Positions 5,463-6,402 of a DNA stretch of 6,402 nt are shown one piece after another; the first letter of the stretch is position 1, and each line of letters opens with the position of its first letter. The stretch is from Parcubacteria group bacterium Athens0416_74 (GTDB lineage Bacteria; Patescibacteriota; Minisyncoccia; Phycocordibacterales; UBA2100). Position numbers and translations under genes: made by a program. The notes beneath the pieces were generated by a model. It was not told the origin of the DNA. It worked only from the letters and a program-made list of their open reading frames with translations, and ran no database searches. The stretch is from positions 1-6,402 of the forward strand of contig VMEY01000048.1 of assembly GCA_007375785.1 (NCBI GenBank). Reading direction: 5' to 3'.

Positions 5463-5636
5463 ATGCTTCAAGATATCCATCAAGCGCCTGTCACGAATAT
5501 GCCTCCGCCCGGGGGAGACCTCGTGCAGCTGTGCGCGTATTGCGAGATGTACGTCCCGCTGCCGTGTTCGGCCGCCGACTATGACCGGTGTGAGAATTTC
5601 AATCACGCCGGAAACGACGACGAACGTCGTCATTGA
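5463..5636 (+). CDS. Small four-cysteine protein, unknown function
   Basis: I do not recognise this 57-residue protein. It has a Pro-rich N-terminal part (TNMPPPGGDL, 11-20), then CAYCEMYVPLPC (24-35) and DRC (41-43). The four cysteines are spaced C-x2-C-x7-C-x7-C and His48 follows, which could make a small zinc-binding knuckle or ribbon. The C-terminus is charged (NDDERRH). No membrane segment or signal peptide is seen. The strong Shine-Dalgarno at 5451-5460 and the absence of rare or homopolymeric codons argue that it is a real gene. It lies 92 nt after pth and 15 nt before a second small ORF, so the two are probably co-transcribed. The stop is TGA. A perfect 6-bp hairpin covers the last codons. 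Zinc binding is inference from cysteine spacing only. Confidence 0.6.
   Translation: MLQDIHQAPVTNMPPPGGDLVQLCAYCEMYVPLPCSAADYDRCENFNHAGNDDERRH
5616..5631 (+). other. Hairpin at the junction of the two small ORFs
   Basis: GACGAC (5616-5621) pairs perfectly with GTCGTC (5626-5631) around a GAAC loop. It covers the last codons of the 57-codon ORF and ends three bases before its TGA. The Shine-Dalgarno of the next ORF starts about 8 nt later, so the hairpin could affect coupling or mRNA stability. It could also be chance in GAC/GTC-rich coding sequence. Confidence 0.45.
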
Positions 5637-5638
5637 AA

Positions 5639-5647
5639 GGGGGAGGG
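5639..5647 (+). promoter_or_regulatory. Strong Shine-Dalgarno of the 97-codon ORF
   Basis: GGGGGAGGG contains a full GGAGG (5642-5646) 5 nt before GTG 5652. It lies in the 15-nt gap between the two small ORFs and is the main reason for choosing the GTG start. Confidence 0.75.
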
Positions 5648-5651
5648 AAAC

Positions 5652-5945
5652 GTGCTGAGCGAGAGGGAGCTCTCTGAGATGCCGGGCGTCGGTGTACGCA
5701 TCGACGCCATGCCTGAAGGTTGGCGAGCCACCATTGTCCGTCGCGACACCAATGGGTGCCTGCACGGACAGACGTGGTCAGTCAGGCCAAGAATCCAGCT
5801 CGCTGTGCAAGATGCACGGCGATGCGCGCCCGACGTCCCACTTGCGTCATACGATGCGATGGGGGCCTGGTGGATTGCGATGTGCCGGCGACGCTACCTC
5901 ACGACGCTCGAATACGGGCTGCGGCTCGAATGGAGCATCGTATGA
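5652..5945 (+). CDS. Small Trp/Arg-rich protein, unknown function
   Basis: I do not recognise this 97-residue protein. It begins with GTG behind a near-ideal Shine-Dalgarno. It contains PEGWRATIVRRDTNG (21-35), TWSVRPRIQLAVQDARRCAP (41-60), DAMGAWWIAMCRRRY (68-82) and ends RLEWSIV. Five tryptophans (24, 42, 73, 74, 94), three scattered cysteines (36, 58, 78) and many arginines stand out. A WRATI-VRRDTNG-HGQTWSVRP pattern suggests a small beta-strand fold followed by helices, but this is only impression. No membrane segment is clear. It follows the 57-codon ORF by 15 nt, so they form a likely two-gene unit, and it ends with TGA 4 nt before the A-tract of the terminator. Two other frames open here lack a ribosome binding site and run through the terminator. 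Confidence 0.6.
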   Translation: MLSERELSEMPGVGVRIDAMPEGWRATIVRRDTNGCLHGQTWSVRPRIQLAVQDARRCAPDVPLASYDAMGAWWIAMCRRRYLTTLEYGLRLEWSIV

Positions 5946-5949
5946 GGCG

Positions 5950-5992
5950 AAAAAAGAAAAAGGACCGACTGCGGAATCGCGGGCGGTCCTTT
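5950..5992 (-). terminator. Bidirectional intrinsic terminator between convergent genes
   Basis: AAAGGACCG (5959-5967) pairs perfectly with CGGTCCTTT (5984-5992) across a 16-nt loop that can form an inner GCG/CGC pairing. Read on the minus strand, the stem runs into a tract of five T, one C and six T (5961-5950), an excellent terminator for the S1-domain gene. Read on the plus strand, the stem is followed by only TTT-CAC-TTT, giving weaker termination for the small ORF pair. It begins 4 nt after the TGA of the 97-codon ORF. Confidence 0.85.
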
Positions 5993-6031
5993 CACTTTGG
6001 CCCACTTTGTCTATTGGACCGGTTTGAGTGT

Positions 6032-6063
6032 CCCCATTAGAAACGCTTTGCGTTCTAACGGGG
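6032..6063 (-). terminator. Second hairpin downstream of the S1-domain gene
   Basis: On the minus strand CCCCGTTAG (6063-6055 region) pairs with CTAATGGGG (6040-6032), and the inner part GAACGC/GCGTTTC closes a 3-nt loop with one bulged base. One position is A-C on the plus strand but G-U on the minus strand, so the fold suits minus-strand RNA better. It starts 11 nt after the S1 stop and no T-tract follows. It may be a 3'-end stabiliser or a copy of a dispersed palindrome. Confidence 0.55.
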
Positions 6064-6074
6064 CAGGCATACTC

Positions 6075-6402
6075 TTACTGCACGGGCTTCAGAGTCATCC
6101 TTCTTTCCTTTGGCTCGAAGAAGGTGATGATGAACGGATACACCTTTCCGAGTTCGAGTTTCTGACGAAGCTCGTCTTCGCTCGCGAATTCCGAAATGTG
6201 GACGAGTCCAGCGACGCCTTCCTCGATAGAGGCGAGCGCACCATGCTTGTTGTACTTGATGACGACCGCATCCACCTGCTGGTCCTTGGTGAACTTCGCA
6301 GCCGCGGTCTTCCACGGGTCGTCGACGAGCGCTTTGATGGAGAGAGATACCTTCGAATCCTTTATCTCGATGACCTTCACCTTGACCGGCTCGCCGACCT
6401 TG
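6075..6402 (-). CDS. rpsA: S1-domain protein, probably 30S ribosomal protein bS1 (C-terminal part, cut by the right edge)
   Basis: bS1 binds mRNA on the 30S subunit through repeated S1 (OB-fold) domains. About 108 C-terminal residues are visible. The first part (KVGEPVKVKVIEIKDSKVSLSIKAL, shown here only as its key segments VKVKVIEI and KVSLSIKAL) is the end of one S1 domain. A nearly complete second S1 domain follows, with DAVVIKYNKHGALASIEEGV, AGLVHISEF, a helix EDELRQKLELGK and the closing strand ERRMTLKPVQ just before the TAA. The frame is open through the right edge, so the GTG at 6380 is internal and not a start. Tandem S1 domains with HISE favour ribosomal S1, but another S1-repeat RNA-binding protein is possible because the N-terminus is missing. 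It is convergent with the small ORFs and served by the hairpins at 6032-6063 and 5950-5992. Confidence 0.82.
   Translation of the reverse strand, partial: KVGEPVKVKVIEIKDSKVSLSIKALVDDPWKTAAAKFTKDQQVDAVVIKYNKHGALASIEEGVAGLVHISEFASEDELRQKLELGKVYPFIITFFEPKERRMTLKPVQ

Noticed and set aside
5692..6040. Two longer plus-strand frames overlapping the 97-codon ORF
   Set aside because: No Shine-Dalgarno at their starts, and both read through the terminator hairpin.
6380..6380. GTG 6380 as the start of a single-domain S1 protein
   Set aside because: The frame continues upstream with KVGEPVK, a normal S1-domain strand, and is open to the window edge.

Overview
The window looks like a chromosomal segment of a small-genome bacterium, most probably a Patescibacteria/CPR member of the Parcubacteria type. 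That is an inference from gene content and order and from compact, divergent versions of universal proteins; no rRNA is present to prove it. Seven conserved genes are recognisable. No tRNA, CRISPR array, transposase or IS was seen, and no stretch of 300 bases or more is without a gene (the longest is 4535-4803).

Layout. On the minus strand, reading from high to low coordinates, are lepB (signal peptidase I), a divergent histidyl-tRNA-synthetase-like gene, rpsU (bS21), ybeY (16S rRNA maturation endonuclease), ftsA and the 5' part of ftsZ, which runs off the left edge. The block links protein export, ribosome assembly and cell division. rpsU and ybeY touch (TAA directly followed by ATG), while ftsA and ftsZ each appear to have their own promoter. 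On the plus strand, divergent from lepB, is pth (peptidyl-tRNA hydrolase), followed by two small unrecognised ORFs of 57 and 97 codons. A bidirectional hairpin terminator separates these from the 3' part of a minus-strand S1-domain gene, probably rpsA, which runs off the right edge.

Noteworthy points. (1) ftsZ, ftsA, rpsU and pth each have a -10-like hexamer only 6-9 nt before the start codon and no Shine-Dalgarno (SD) sequence, which predicts leaderless or near-leaderless mRNAs. (2) The two small ORFs instead have strong G-rich SDs and both stop with TGA, a stop codon no other complete gene here uses, so they may form a small accessory cassette. (3) The HisRS-like protein keeps the fold signatures but has lost the HisA arginine and much of motifs 2 and 3, suggesting a non-activating paralogue. 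(4) A 104-bp element with perfect 24-bp inverted ends and an inner hairpin sits between the 5' ends of lepB and pth, where a terminator is not expected.
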